This document shows positions 23,497 through 35,649 of a stretch of 64,000 bases of DNA, one piece after another (the first letter of the stretch is position 1; every line of letters starts with the position of its first letter). Location: positions 5,290,491 through 5,354,490 of the forward strand of contig NW_023503375.1 in assembly GCF_014529535.1 (NCBI RefSeq). The letters are read 5' to 3'. The position numbers and the translations under genes were made by a program. This stretch comes from Bradysia coprophila. Taxonomy: Eukaryota; Arthropoda; Insecta; Diptera; Sciaridae. A model generated the notes under the pieces. That model was given only the letters and a program-made list of their open reading frames with translations, was not told the origin of the DNA and did no database searches.

Positions 23497-25014
23497 AAAC
23501 TAAATTTTAAGTGGATTAAAGGAATGGTAACTGTTGATGAAGTCAAAGCTGCAGTAGCCGAGATGAAAAACAAAAAGTCTCCTGGAGAAGATGGTGTTCC
23601 AGTGGAAGCCATTAAACTGGGTGGAGACTCATTATTAAAGGCAATCACGGCTTTGTTTAATCGATGTCTCCAATGGGAAGAAGTACCAGAAGCCTGGGAA
23701 AATGCGGTAATTACATTGCTGCATAAAAAAGGAGACATAACAAAGCTGGAAAATTACCGACCCATAAGCCTATTGTCAACACTCTACAAGTTGTTTATGA
23801 AAATCATTACAAAGAGGAACACTAACAAGTTCGACTTCTACCAACCTGTTGAACAAGCTGCTTTCAGATCTGGTTTCAGCACAAACGACCATTTGCAGGT
23901 GATGAGAACGCTTATTGAGAAGTGTCGTGAATACAACATCGACATAGTCTTGATATTCATAGACTTCGAAAAAGCTTTCGATTCAGTAGAAACATGGTCG
24001 ATATTGGACGCATTAGACGAATGTAGAGTAGACTCAAGGTACTCCAACACAATTCGATATGTGTACAAAAATGCTACTTCATGTATAAAACTTCATAAGA
24101 GCACGGAGAAATTCAGAATTGGCCGAGGTGTAAGGCAGGGTGACACCATTTCACCGAAATTATTCACGGCGATTCTGCAGAGTATTTTTAGGAAGTTAAA
24201 CTGGAGTAAAATGGGAATAAAGATAAATGGAGAGTACCTGAGCAATCTCCGCTTCGCTGATGACATTGTACCGATAGCAGCGAATCTGGGTCAGGCTCAG
24301 CTTATGCTACAGCAGTTAAGTGAAGAGGCGAGCAAAGTTGGCCTCAAGATGAACTTATCGAAAACAAAAGTCATGACCAACATCGGGGACGATAGAGAAA
24401 TCAAAATTGGTGACACTGTCATTGAACGAGTCGACAGCTATGTATATCTAGGACATAAACTGAAGTTAGGTCTGGACAACCAAACTGCAGAAATAAGACG
24501 TAGGATTGGTCTTGCATGGGCAGCGTTCGGAAAACTCAGACTAATTTTCAAAAGCAAAATGAATAATAGTCTGAAACGCAAAGTTTTCGACACTTGTGTC
24601 CTTCCAGTGCTCACTTATGGAGCGGAAACGTTAACTTTAACAAAAGCATCCGAAGATAAATTGAGAGTGACACAAAGAGCCATGGAACGGAGTATGCTCG
24701 GAATAACACTCAGAGACAGAATGACGAATCAATGGATTCGACAACAAACCAGGGTCGTTGATGTCATGGAAAGAATAGCATCTCTGAAATGGAGCTGGGC
24801 GGGACATATTGCAAGAAGGACAGACGAACGTTGGACCAAAAAGATCATGAACTGGCGACCATATAAAAGACGAGCTATAGGTAGACCACCAGAGAGATGG
24901 ACAAACGGAATTAAGAATATTGCAGGTACAAACTGGCAGCAAATGGCAATGGATCGTACGAAATGGAAAGAAGTTGGAGAGGCCTACATCCAGCAGTGGA
25001 TAGAAACAGGCTGA
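23497..25014 (+). CDS. RTE-clade non-LTR retrotransposon reverse transcriptase, 5'-truncated
   Basis: About 500 codons are open from 23497 to the TGA at 25012; the first ATG is 23524. It starts directly in the reverse transcriptase (VTVDEVKAAVAEMKNKKSPG), then NYRPISLLSTLYK, FIDFEKAFDSV, RQGDTISPKLF and the catalytic FADDIV. Next come a thumb region and an RTE-type C-terminal domain ending GRPPERWTNGIKNIAGTNW..GEAYIQQW. The APE endonuclease that precedes the polymerase in full elements is missing. Truncation at the 5' side is typical of incomplete target-primed reverse transcription. The frame is intact despite the truncation, so the insertion looks recent. It is immediately followed by a (GAA)n tail. 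Confidence 0.93.
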   Translation, partial: KLNFKWIKGMVTVDEVKAAVAEMKNKKSPGEDGVPVEAIKLGGDSLLKAITALFNRCLQWEEVPEAWENAVITLLHKKGDITKLENYRPISLLSTLYKLFMKIITKRNTNKFDFYQPVEQAAFRSGFSTNDHLQVMRTLIEKCREYNIDIVLIFIDFEKAFDSVETWSILDALDECRVDSRYSNTIRYVYKNATSCIKLHKSTEKFRIGRGVRQGDTISPKLFTAILQSIFRKLNWSKMGIKINGEYLSNLRFADDIVPIAANLGQAQLMLQQLSEEASKVGLKMNLSKTKVMTNIGDDREIKIGDTVIERVDSYVYLGHKLKLGLDNQTAEIRRRIGLAWAAFGKLRLIFKSKMNNSLKRKVFDTCVLPVLTYGAETLTLTKASEDKLRVTQRAMERSMLGITLRDRMTNQWIRQQTRVVDVMERIASLKWSWAGHIARRTDERWTKKIMNWRPYKRRAIGRPPERWTNGIKNIAGTNWQQMAMDRTKWKEVGEAYIQQWIETG

Positions 25015-25036
25015 AAAAGAAGAAGAAGAAGAAGAA
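25015..25036 (+). repeat. (GAA)n tail of the RTE element
   Basis: A run of AAAA then six GAA units directly after the stop codon. Microsatellite-like 3' tails in place of poly(A) are usual for RTE-clade elements; this fixes the 3' end of the insertion. Confidence 0.8.
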
Positions 25037-25199
25037 TCGTTTGAAATTAAAATCAAAGCTACCTGCGTGTAGGTGGCGACGTGACGCAGGTCTCAAAAAT
25101 ATTTATTTTTTTATAAAATGGACGCAAGAGTTTTCTTTTCCCTAACACTTCAAACAATGGATTGATGTTGCAATGTCTTTGGCAATTGGTTGTTACCTC

Positions 25200-25885
25200 C
25201 ACGAACTCTATTAATACACTGCCCAACTAAAGCTGTGCAACTCATATATGGGAAGTTATTGCGGTGTGAAAATTGTGAGCCTTCATCTGATCATCCAAAC
25301 CACATAAGACCCTATTTGGCCCAAAAGCACATTAAATTACCTGTCAAATGACACCTTACACGACCATGTACGTTTTGTGTATCTCGAGAAATTTCAGTAA
25401 GAACAGTGTAAGTCTTCGGTTGACAACTTCAACTGCACCCATTTCAGTGTCGATGAATTTTAAACCCATAAGTATTCGGCTCAATAGTACATGTGATTAC
25501 CTTTCTAATGACACCACACTTGACCCTGTACGGCTCGCGTAACTGGAGAAATTTTTGTAAGAAAAGTGCAAGTTTTCGGTTTTTGATCACCTTTCACCAG
25601 CCACACAAACTTCGAAGAATTTTTTTGAAAGTGGTTTTGGCTTCTAGGGTCGAATACCTTTCTAGGAACAGATAAAAAAGTCCACTGGAAAATGCGACCG
25701 ATTTCGGTAGGCTGTTTTTCAAAAGAATCCCTTAAACTGACAGACGGACAGACACAATTTTTATCGCAGATTCGTCATCTATGAACATAGGCAAACACTT
25801 TGCCCGTACTGTCTGCATCGAATTCCATCAATTACACACAGCATCGTAATCCTATGAGCCTCTTTGTACTTCGTACGGGGCTAAG
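25200..25885 (+). repeat. CCCCGTAC-family element, copy with ~165-bp internal repeats
   Basis: Two related modules (about 25338-25440 and 25499-25590) share ATTACCTKTCWAATGACACC, a TCGAGAAATTT-like block and GTTTTCGG. The 3' end matches 22.0-22.16 kb almost exactly (CATCTATGAACATAGGCAAA to TTCGTACGGGGCTAAG). Non-coding. Confidence 0.8.
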
Positions 25886-26189
25886 AACGAATGTTAAATA
25901 TGATGAAGTAATAGAATCTGTTTTGATTTCTTGATATTCGTGAAGTAGAAGATTCGACAATGATACTGAAGACATGTCAAAACGTTTGTTGTGTGAATGA
26001 AGGCTAACAAGAAAAGCTATCTGCTTATAAGTGTCTGCGGAGCACTAGAACTTGTGTCACGCTTCAAACTGTGAGCGTTCTTTGTCAGATCATAACATAC
26101 CAAAAACGCCATGACGAATTGTCTTTGGCATGTAAGTTGACTTGATGGATTCAGTTCACCTTTAACCTTTCAACTGTTAGATAGCAAAG

Positions 26190-27605
26190 ATGAGCAGTTC
26201 AATTCTACAGCTAAGTCCGTTGCTTCTGCGAAACCTAAATTTATTTGGTTTGTGGCCGAACACTTCGAACAATCTCTATCTGCGTCTGTATTGGATCTAT
26301 TCGTATTGCCTACACGCTTCAATTTCAGCCACATATGCCGTTTTGACAACAATAAACCTTCTGTTTCTGGACGATATACAACAAATAATCCTTGCAATGT
26401 ATCCCACACTGACGATTGTGGCGTACTTTTTCAAACTATTAAATTACTACTATTATAAGGACGGGTTTATACAATGCCTGTCCATGATGTACGACATTCA
26501 AGCAGGAAACAATGCCGACGAGAATCGCTTCGCTAAGCGCAAACTGAAATATATTACCACATTGACGCTGTTCTTCTTCGTCATTGGTCAATTTACCATT
26601 TTTGTTGCGTCCGTTAAGCCATTATTATCGGACATACCGGAATTGCCATTACCTAGCTGGTATCCGATAGACTGGAAACGCAATCGAAGATATTTTTGGT
26701 TGGTCTATGCACATGAAGTTCTGGGTGCGATTATTATGGTAAATGTTAGTGTTGGAATCGATGGCTATGTGTGAGTCGTTAGCAGAGTAAGTTGATTTTT
26801 AATGGAAATTTAATTTAGCATTTAACATCCCTCAGATATTATTTAATGGGGATGGTAAGCTCTCAATTGGAAATTCTTGGAAATCGTTTGAAGAACGTGG
26901 GAACGGAGATAAATAAGGAAAGAAGTGGTGCTGACATTGACAGTGAGTCTATTCGTATGCTGAGACAGTATATTGAGGACCATCAAAAGATCCTTGAGTA
27001 GAAAGTTCTGCCTCTAAAATCTGTCATGCAAGTAATGTGTCATGCTTTCTCGACAGATTAATTTCTTATATGAACAACTACTTTTCGATGGATTTTTTCT
27101 CCCAGATTTGTTTGAGTGGCACCGTGCTAAGCAGTGTAGTTTATCAAGTTACCTCAGTGAGATTACGATCGTTCAACAATTAACTCCTAAGGTGGAGCGA
27201 TTTATTTATGCCACCTCTTTGCAGATGTCGCCGTTCACTGATCCTGTACTGTTTTCCTACAACATGACTTTCATGATCACGATTTCAACTCAGGCATTTT
27301 TGAACAGTCACTTCGGACAATCGATTTCAACTGCAAGTAATGAACTATTTAGCGCAGCTTATTCATCCAGATGGTATTCAATGTCACCGGAATATCGCAA
27401 AGATCTGCTGGTGTTGATGGAACGTCTCAAAATGAAGAGCGAACTAAAGGCTGGAAAACTATTTTCTATGAATCTAACACTATTTGGAACGGTAACGGTC
27501 GGCATGATTAGATCGATGCGATGGGTGTCTCATAATCTTATCTCATTTTAGATTATGAACTTTGCTTATCGCCTGTATTCGATTTTACAGGGTGGAAAAT
27601 TTTGA
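26190..27605 (+). CDS. Insect odorant receptor (7tm_6 family), five exons
   Basis: Exons 26190-26770, 26836-26997, 27057-27156, 27225-27491 and 27552-27605 join in frame to 387 aa, the usual length of the family. Introns are 59-68 bp, GT-AG. These proteins are inverted seven-transmembrane ligand-gated channels that act with Orco in antennal neurons. Visible signs: an N-terminal LxLFGLWP-like start, hydrophobic segments, the PLPSWYPIDWKRN loop, VGIDGYVYYLMGMVSSQLEI, and the diagnostic C-terminal part (TQAFLNSHFGQSIS, SSRWYSMSPEYRKDLLVLME, LKAGKLFSMNLTLFG) ending YRLYSILQGGKF. Exon 3 must be spliced at GTGAGA (27157), because reading on gives a stop. All exons are open, so the gene looks functional. 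The ligand cannot be inferred. Confidence 0.93.
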
Positions 27606-27609
27606 GCAG

Positions 27610-30600
27610 CTTTTTCCTTTGGAGACATCATCCAATTTTTACTTTTTCGCAGGACCAACTTTCGAGAATTGAAATTCTTGAAAATTCTCGATATTCGTAA
27701 AACCTCTACAGATTTCTTGAAATTCTCGAAAGAATTTTAATTCTCGAAAATAGGTCAATTCATTCGACGTTAGAATACATACGTATGCGTACGTATTTCA
27801 ACGTTGATCTCTTATGTGGAGTGTATTGGATTGAACTCTCATACAACGATGGTTTGTGAGTGTAACAGCAAACAACATTTTTAGCGAACGACTTTTTATA
27901 ATTTGATCCGGATAATACAGAAATATTCATCCTGATTTGATTTTTTTTTGTAGCACGAGTGGATTTTTAAATTCATTACAGTCGTAGATTCTCTATTACT
28001 CTTACTAACCTAAAGAAAGCAACGTATGTATCGAGTTTCTTTTGTTCATCTGTCAAATTTGATGTTTATAACAAAAGAAATGCGATATGTACGTCACTGT
28101 GTGTAAGAACACTTACGATATCTTGTCTCGGTTTCACCTCTGGTTGATAATCTGCCATCTAGCGCGATAAAACACCTTCATACGACATGACACTTTGCAG
28201 GTAATAGTTATGATCTTACCTAGGGGCGAAAATAGGAAATTCCAACAAGACCGTTTTGTTGCCAGATCAAGTGAAGCGATGGCCGCAATTTCGTTCGAAT
28301 TGGAATTTCCTTGGCCGCAATTTCGTTCGAATTGGAATTTCCTATTTCTTTCAACGGTTAACACAGCCTTCTCCATTTGTTCATGGTGCGACTAACCGTT
28401 TTTCTCCACGAAACGAAAGCATCCCTCATAGGCAGTGTGGGATGGACAAGCGAATTATACCAGTTATTATACCGGTGAATAATTATGCGGCCAGGTAGAT
28501 GAATTTGAGAGAGAATGAAAATATTTCTTTGTAGGTCGAGTAGACGAGAGAGCAACATTGTTAGTCGGTGTGGAAAGTGTACCATGAGGCACCCTTACGT
28601 CTTTACATGATCGTCACTAAAATATTGGGGATTTATTTTGTTGAACAATGTTGTGAAAAAAGTTGTAAAAAGTTCTACATTCATAAAAAAAGACGATCGA
28701 ACATCGCTCAAATGCACATATTGCTGGTAAAAGGTTGACGCTGAGCTCAGTTATTAAATGGACAATTGTCTGACGGGAGAATGTTTATGATTTTAAAAGG
28801 AAAATTTACCCTGCAATTGCGTTAGCCTGTGGCGCTTAAATTAATTATGCCAGTGGCACTGAAAACCTCAATCCATTAATCCACAAGTGCGTTTCAGAAT
28901 TTGAATTTTCGATGAATCTTCTAAGAAAATAAAGCGAGTTGACCCAATGCAACGCTGTGTTTCATTTCATTTATTTCCAAAATCAAATGTCTTCAATTAA
29001 TGCACCACGTAGCTCCAGTATGCGTCTAAGGAGCCTTTGATTTGGCTTTTGTGCGTTTCAATTTGAATTTGCAGCGAACTTACGGTATGAATTGCTGTTT
29101 ACAACTAATCTTTTAATCCTTTACTTCTATTGTTTCAAACTCGAGAGGTGAGAGTGTGGCACCCAGTCATGTTTAGAAATCACAGCACCACCATTACATC
29201 TATCTATGGTTTTAAGTATCACCTAAGTGTTTGATACAAAATCTATTACTTCATTCGTTTCTAAGCAGATTCAACCAGATTTTTCCCTTTTGGACGCATT
29301 GAAACTAGTATCAACATTAGTGAAAGGAAAACAAGTTGGAAAGTCTAGATTTAGTGTCTCAACAAGAACGGCTTCCAAAAATTAATTACACACACATTTT
29401 ATACAAATGAACTAATCACTTTTGAAATAAAACCTAAAGTTATGCATTAACTCATTCAGAAGTCATACATTTCATTATAGAAATTTTATCCCGGAAATGG
29501 TTATGTACAGAGAAAAAAGTCGGATTAAATGTTTAATCTACAGAAAGATTACGAATATTTTAAATATTTCGAAAGATTTCGTTTCAATCTTTTTTCAAAG
29601 ATTACAAAAATTAAATCTTTCGATAGATTGCGTTTCGGGTTAAAATGACTAAAGTTGATAGTAGCAAAGAGAAGTAAAGATTTTGCCACGAAAATATTTT
29701 GTTTTTGCACAAAATTCGTTGTTCTGGTATCTAGAGTTTATGATTATAGGAGCTACTGCCATGTGTAATTTTTAGTCATCTGTTAGCGATTCAAAAGTAA
29801 AAACCACAGCACACGCAAATGCTTGAGATTTTTTTTGTTTGCTTTTCTTAAACCGTCGAATTGTAGCCTTCTCTTTCAAAAGAGTCCAGAGAGTCTAATC
29901 GAAACTCTCTTCTTTTTTTGCTTGATCCATCATACCAATTAAATGGAAAATAAATGCGGATGTCTTCCTTGCCTGACTGATTTCCATTTTTATGTCTGGC
30001 TTATTAGTCAGATCCATTTTTAAATAGACTCCGGAATGTATCAGCATGTATAAGCCGCTTAGGCTTATACGCGATATGCTTTCGGTAATTTTACCAACTT
30101 CATTATTTTAATTATACGCCATGCCATTACACACAACGATGAAGAACACCATCAACTTCAGAAGCTACTATACATCAGAGCTACTGACAAATTCATATAA
30201 AATATACTTTTCATCCGAAATCCATTTCGTACAGAGCGGAACCATTGAATTCTATTACAGTTAACTTGCCTAAAGCCACCAAATTGCCCTTTGCTAATAT
30301 TTCGTTTCTGAACCGCAGTCTCATGAGAGTATTAAATGGCGCAACTGTACGTATAGATATGTTTATGTACACACACCGGCGAAACAAACTGTGGTCAGAC
30401 AAATTCTGTTATTTTACTCAGTGCTCAACTTATCCTTCGTTCCTATAGCCAATTCAATTCATAGTGCAGGAATGCCCAGCGAAATAAAAATGAACGAAAA
30501 ACTGTTAGTTATACATACGTACTGTATACGGAACGGCAACGGCGGCGAAGATATTTAGTTTTTCTCGATTTGTTCATGGTCCTATTAAACAGTAGGGAAA

Positions 30601-31160
30601 ACTCTCTTGGGTAAAATGAAAACTCTTCATGAATACAAATGCAATTTGCAACTTTTTTTGCCTCTGTATTCATCACATTGACAATAATTTTTTGCTGAAA
30701 CTTTTTTTTTGTTGTTGTTGTTGTCATACGGAGGGATTTGCCGGGAATTTGTCGTTGATATTGTTGCATTAATGTTGTACTCGCAATGAAATACATATGC
30801 AGTGGGTTCCTTTCCGTTTTTTTTTTCTTCTTCCCTTTTCTGCTGTAGATTTTCTACAAATTAATTTATAAATTCAAAAATAATCACCGCATAAGCCACA
30901 AAGCATTATATTCATCGTGACAACTTATGAATAATTTATTATAAAGCGAGAGACTGTTGTATTTCCACTCAACCCACATTTTGCATCAACATTTTCATTT
31001 CGTTTCATTTTATAATTTGTATTATAAAATGTACAAAATGCTTTAATTCACCCGCTGTGGATGGATGTGGGAACGTTACATTTTGTAGCTCATCCAGTAA
31101 GTGCTCAGATTCGGCGTGAGTCGGGACATACACCCAAAATTTCAACTTCTTATGGATTGT
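27610..31160. other. No gene seen; 32-bp tandem pair at 28280-28343
   Basis: Mostly AT-rich intergenic sequence. TGGCCGCAATTTCGTTCGAA + TTGGAATTTCCT occurs twice back to back (28280-28311 and 28312-28343). A short (TTG)n run lies near 30710. The recurrent motif AAATCTATTACTTCATTCGT is at ~29242. No poly(A) signal for the receptor gene was spotted with confidence. Confidence 0.4.
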
Positions 31161-31164
31161 GTGG

Positions 31165-32265
31165 CCCCAGGTGAGGTGCGGGAAAACATAAAACAGGAAA
31201 ACACGGTTTTCTTAAAAATTTAATATTTTGTTTAATCTCGTCAATACACGCACTAAACCAGAAGCTTTGCCGAATCAGTAAGAGCTGAATTTCACCAGCT
31301 GACATTTGACAGATCGCACACCATTTCTGAGTCAAAGCAGCCAGAGATATGCTTGAGAAACTAGTGAAAAACAGGCAAAACAAAAACAATATTCCGGGAA
31401 GTTGACTCCAAACTTCGTTTCGACGGGAAACAGGCAAATACGCGCACTGTTTTGAGACCAAACATTTAAAAAAATTATGAGCCTTACGTTGCTTAATTCT
31501 GTTTTGCGAGTCCACTTAACTTTCTAGCGTGAAAACGTTGTCGCGACTCGAGTGAAAGTGCTTCAAAACGGCGATGTAAGGTTGGAGTCAAGTTCCCAGA
31601 ACAGTGTTTTTGTTTTGTTTTTGATTTGCGATACATCAACTGAAAGGAATTGACGAGACGAAACTAAATATTGAATTTTTTGTAAATATCGGGTTTGTCG
31701 ATCAGTAGTTATTGGCGAGAAAGCAAGCAAAACAGTGTGATTTGCCTCTTTTTTTCTGGTTTTCCCGCATATCTCTGAATTTTTTCGCTCAAAAATAGTG
31801 TTCGATACATCAAATGAAAGGCGTTTACAAGAAGAATCCAAGTATCAAAATTTTAGGAAAATCTAAAAAATTAAAACAATTTAGCTATTGTTTTGCACTA
31901 GTTTTTCAAGCATATCTCTGGACTTTGGATGTTTTCACACAAGAATTGTGTGTGATATGTCAAATAAAAGTTATTCACGCCGTAAATGCGGTCGAAATTC
32001 AAAATGGAAAGTGTGGAGGTCTTTCTAACGTAGCGTCACTTTCATACAAGGAAGCGTTGAAATGTATTTTTCGGTTCACTTTTTCATCGAATCGTTCACT
32101 TAAAATTCAAATTTTAGCCACACTTACGGCGTGAATTGACCAGACGAAACAAAATATTTAATTTTTAAGAAAATTGAGTTTGTACAGACAACAGTAGCTA
32201 TTGGCGAGAAAGCAAGAAAAACTGCATATTTTCGTACTTTTTCTGTTTTCCCGCACCCCCAACGG
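31165..32265. repeat. 1.1-kb element with nested direct and inverted repeats
   Basis: The ends are GGTGCGGGAAAACA and the inverse, TGTTTTCCCGCACCC. Internally, a block with GACGAAAC..ATATTKAATTTTT and 'TATTGGCGAGAAAGCAAG' occurs at 31650-31735 and again at 32140-32225 (490 bp apart). The CTTGAGAAACTAGTGAAAAA block (31348) is found inverted near 31890. It looks like a foldback-type non-autonomous element. The 106- to 121-codon frames inside it are unrecognised and probably chance. Confidence 0.65.
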
Positions 32266-32877
32266 ATATTTTCTAATGTATGAAATTTTCAAGTTTTGTA
32301 ATTAGTTGGTTTGGAATTGCAAATGTATATATTGAGAAGAGTTATGTTTACATTACCAATTAGGGGTAACTTTATATTACATCAGAGACGACATGGAGCG
32401 ACATATTATACAAATTAAATAAATTTCTTGGTGAAATGAAAAACTTTTTGTCACAGTCTGTAAATATTAATTTCGAAAATATGTCTGAATTCCGCCAAAC
32501 GAAAGTTGAAATCTGAATGGAAATTTTGGGTTCTGGTCGAAAAATATTTTATTTCAACAAAAATGTGAATTTTACGAAGAAAATTAAGAAAATTGCCTTC
32601 CAACATTCCTACTCGTCCGACACCACTCATCAGTGAAAAATCAATTTTAGTCGAGCCAGTACTTTCGATTGGCTTTAATTAACTAGATTAGCAGAAAAAT
32701 GGTTAATTGATTGAAAAAAAAAATGATTGACAACGTTCGAAAGTTCTAGACCCGTACGAGATTCTTCATCACCTCGTCTTTTATTCATCCTCTCTTTTCT
32801 ATTAATTTCTCTTAATGTAATTGTAAGCTTCTCTCTGGATTTATCCCTATACTAACTCTCATAAAAATTACTTGCAG

Positions 32878-33560
32878 CAATGTTGACAGCCCCGTACAAA
32901 ACCTTTAATAAATTTCAATATAAACAGTTATATAACCGTTATATCTTGATAAATATATAGCAACAAATAAAATAATACAGCTAAATATGCTAGTACATAG
33001 CTCAAAATAGATCTATATATTTCGCTCTATATGGAATGCCAGGAACACCCCGCACATAAACAATTACTTCTCAGTTGGGTGCCATTTTTACCAAGATATT
33101 TCACTTTTACTAAAATCCAATATGGCGACCGGGAGCCATTTTGTTAGGAGACCGGTAATAGTCGTTGATACCTTTCAAACAATCAAAAAATCACACCCGC
33201 CCTGAACAAAAATAAAGTTTTACCGAAAATGCACCCAAAAATTGATCGCTGTTCTGAATAGAAGGACCCTAGGGGAGTTCAAAACGATGGTCCGTTAAGC
33301 TGGACCAGATGCTTCCCATCACCCATACAACTAAGGAAAAAATTGTATGGGCTGGGGAAGCATCTGGTCCAGCTTAACGAACCATCGTTTTGAACTCCCC
33401 TAGGGTCCCTCTATTCAGAACAGCGATCAATTTTTGGGTGCATTTTCGGTAAAACTTTATTTTTGTTCAGGGCGGGTGTGAAATCATGACAATCGGCTAA
33501 AGATTACTCGTTGCGTATATACAATCGACGCGCTTCAAACATTGTTGCTCTTTCGGGCTC
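32878..33560 (+). repeat. CCCCGTAC-family element, copy at 32.9 kb
   Basis: It begins GACAGCCCCGTAC and shares AAAATCCAATATGGCGACCG, GCCATTTTGTTAGGAGACCG and ATACCTTTCAAACAA with 41930-42296. It is split by the palindrome at 33192-33483. Non-coding. Confidence 0.7.
33192..33483. mobile_element. Near-perfect 292-bp palindrome nested in the repeat
   Basis: Arms of about 130 bp start TCACACCCGCCCTGAACAAA and end with the inverse. They enclose a short loop around CATACAACTAAGGAAAAAAT. Arm identity is very high, so it is young. It interrupts the dispersed repeat after CTTTCAAACAATCAAAAAA. The target duplication is unclear. Confidence 0.85.
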
Positions 33561-34005
33561 AGGTGTATAAATTCCATTGAGGCTCATATCTATCATCAAC
33601 TCGACATTTGGCTCAATTTGACATGTCATCTGTTATCGACATGGACGAGAAAAATAAAAGGTAATATCTCGCTACAATCATGTCCGGAGCGATAGCGGAG
33701 GACTTTACGCCGTCTACCTTCCAAAAAAAGAACGAAGAAGTTTTTTTGAGACGCGGCAACTATGTATAGCCGAACATTTCAGTTTCTGCCCTTTAGACTT
33801 GATCACCACACTTTATCACCTATTCTATCATATTCTCGCTTTAAATACGAACAAATTGAGCTATCACTCGACTATGTAGGTTTAAAATTGCCGGAGATAC
33901 ATCGTTTTGAAGTTGGTCATTTTTCATAGAAAATGCACCAAATTGACTTTTTCCAAACAATCAAAATCCTTCAACTTACTCTGTATGTTTCTGTCTATCT
34001 ACCAG

Positions 34006-34247
34006 CTGGCTTAGTTTTTCTCATCATCTGCCAAATAATTTTTACCAAAAAAAATTGACTGGAAACAACAAAAATTTTACCAAAAAAGTCTACGTCGCAA
34101 AGTGGCAGATGTTCAGGAACAGACCAGCAAGAAAATTTATCTGCCACATGCGACGCAGATTTTTTTGGTAAAATTTTGGTTGTTTCCAGTCAATTTTTTT
34201 TTTGGTAAAAATTATTTGGCAGATGATGAGAAAAACTAAGCCAGCTT
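34006..34247. mobile_element. 242-bp palindromic MITE
   Basis: It begins AGCTGGCTTAGTTTTTCTCA and ends with the exact inverse. Arms of ~100 bp include CATCTGCCAAATAATTTTTA; the loop is about 35 bp. No frame, and no clear target duplication. Confidence 0.8.
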
Positions 34248-35194
34248 GTTTGAACTAATTGGGTGTTAAAGATTACTCGTTGCGTAACAAAGCTGAAAGC
34301 GTCAACTCTAGCGATATCATTCATTTTAGAAATTGTACTTCATAGACTTCATACACTTTTCTCGAAGAGATTTTTGTTGGGATGCTCTTTTGTAACGAAA
34401 TGTAGATATGTTAACATCAGTGAAGTAATAGATTTTCAAAATTTGTTGGAATACTAAGACGACACTATTCCTGCTGAAATATACTAATGTCTAACGAATT
34501 AATAGGCTTGATAATTACACTCGTCTGGTGAAAAGATAATTTGATTTAAATTCAAGAAAATATCTCGCTACTTGAACTTTTCAAATCATTCAATTTTAAT
34601 ATTTTTCTGCCGTTAATTGAACCATTTCACCGTAAAAAGTAGTCCTTGTTGCCAACTTCAATACCAAACCCAAAAGAACCGAGACACAAATAAACAAGAC
34701 AAATAAATGAAATTATCCTTTGATCGAAGTAAACGTAGCTCAAAACCATTAGAATTAAGGTAACATAAGAAGATACAAGCAGCGTACAACGGTATATAAG
34801 AAACAATCAGTTACGAAAACGAAAAATCCATTCCAGTCGTACAATTACACTCATTTATTAGTGCTAATTAAGTGGAAAAAGGGAAAAGGTTAAAGGACCT
34901 AATAAAATACAGTTACGCAGAGTATGAGGCATTGGCTGTTCGTCTTTTCTTTACCAGGTTATGTCGTTTGAAACACTTAACGTAATTCGGTTTTCGTTAA
35001 TTGGGATCCCTTCAAAAATGATTTTGTGTAACTGTGTGGATGTAAATATGAAATATGAAGCTAAGATGATATTCGCAGACCCTGCCAAGAGTCTTTCTTG
35101 AAAACTATTAAGACATGCGTTCTGATATAAGTGCTCTGTTTGCCACCCGTAATATCCGCCAGTCAATGGCGGCGCGTTTCAATAGTGTCAATTG

Positions 35195-35645
35195 AGTGAG
35201 TATGTTCACTCGTGTGTTAATTGTGTTAATCGGCACGCGTGTTATCAGAGACTATTGGTACCAATAGTGTCCCAGGAAGACTATTTCCACTCGAGTTTCA
35301 ATAGTGTCCAAGAGAGACGATTTGCACGCGCGTTTCAAGAGTGTCCAGGAGAGACTATTTGCACACGCGTTTCCATAACGTCTAAGAGAGACTTTTTGCA
35401 CCCGCGGTTCACTAGTGTCCAAGAGAGACCATTTGCATGCACGTTTCAATAGTGTTCAAGAGAGACCATTTGCATGCACGTTTCAATAGTGTCCAAGAAA
35501 ACTATTTGCACGCACATGGTAATATTGTCCAAGATAGAGTATTTGCACGCGCACTGTAATATTGTCCAAGAGAAACTATTTGCATACGCTTTTCCATTAT
35601 GTCCAAGAGAGACTATTTGCACGCGCGTTTCAATAGCACCGGCCA
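35195..35645 (+). repeat. Tandem satellite, ~38-bp monomer
   Basis: About eleven units of the form TTTCAATAGTGTCCAAGAGA + GACTATTTGCACGCGCG, with length variation of a base or two. The reading frames across it are repeat artefacts. It is unrelated in sequence to the 39-bp satellite at 52.2 kb. Confidence 0.9.
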
Positions 35646-35649
35646 AACA

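Noticed and set aside
27157..27224. Continuous coding through this part of the odorant receptor
   Set aside because: The receptor frame hits a stop; GTGAGA..TTTGCAG splices cleanly and gives the conserved sequence.
31150..32134. Protein-coding frames of 92-121 codons
   Set aside because: They fall in a repeat with internal duplications on both strands and match nothing known.
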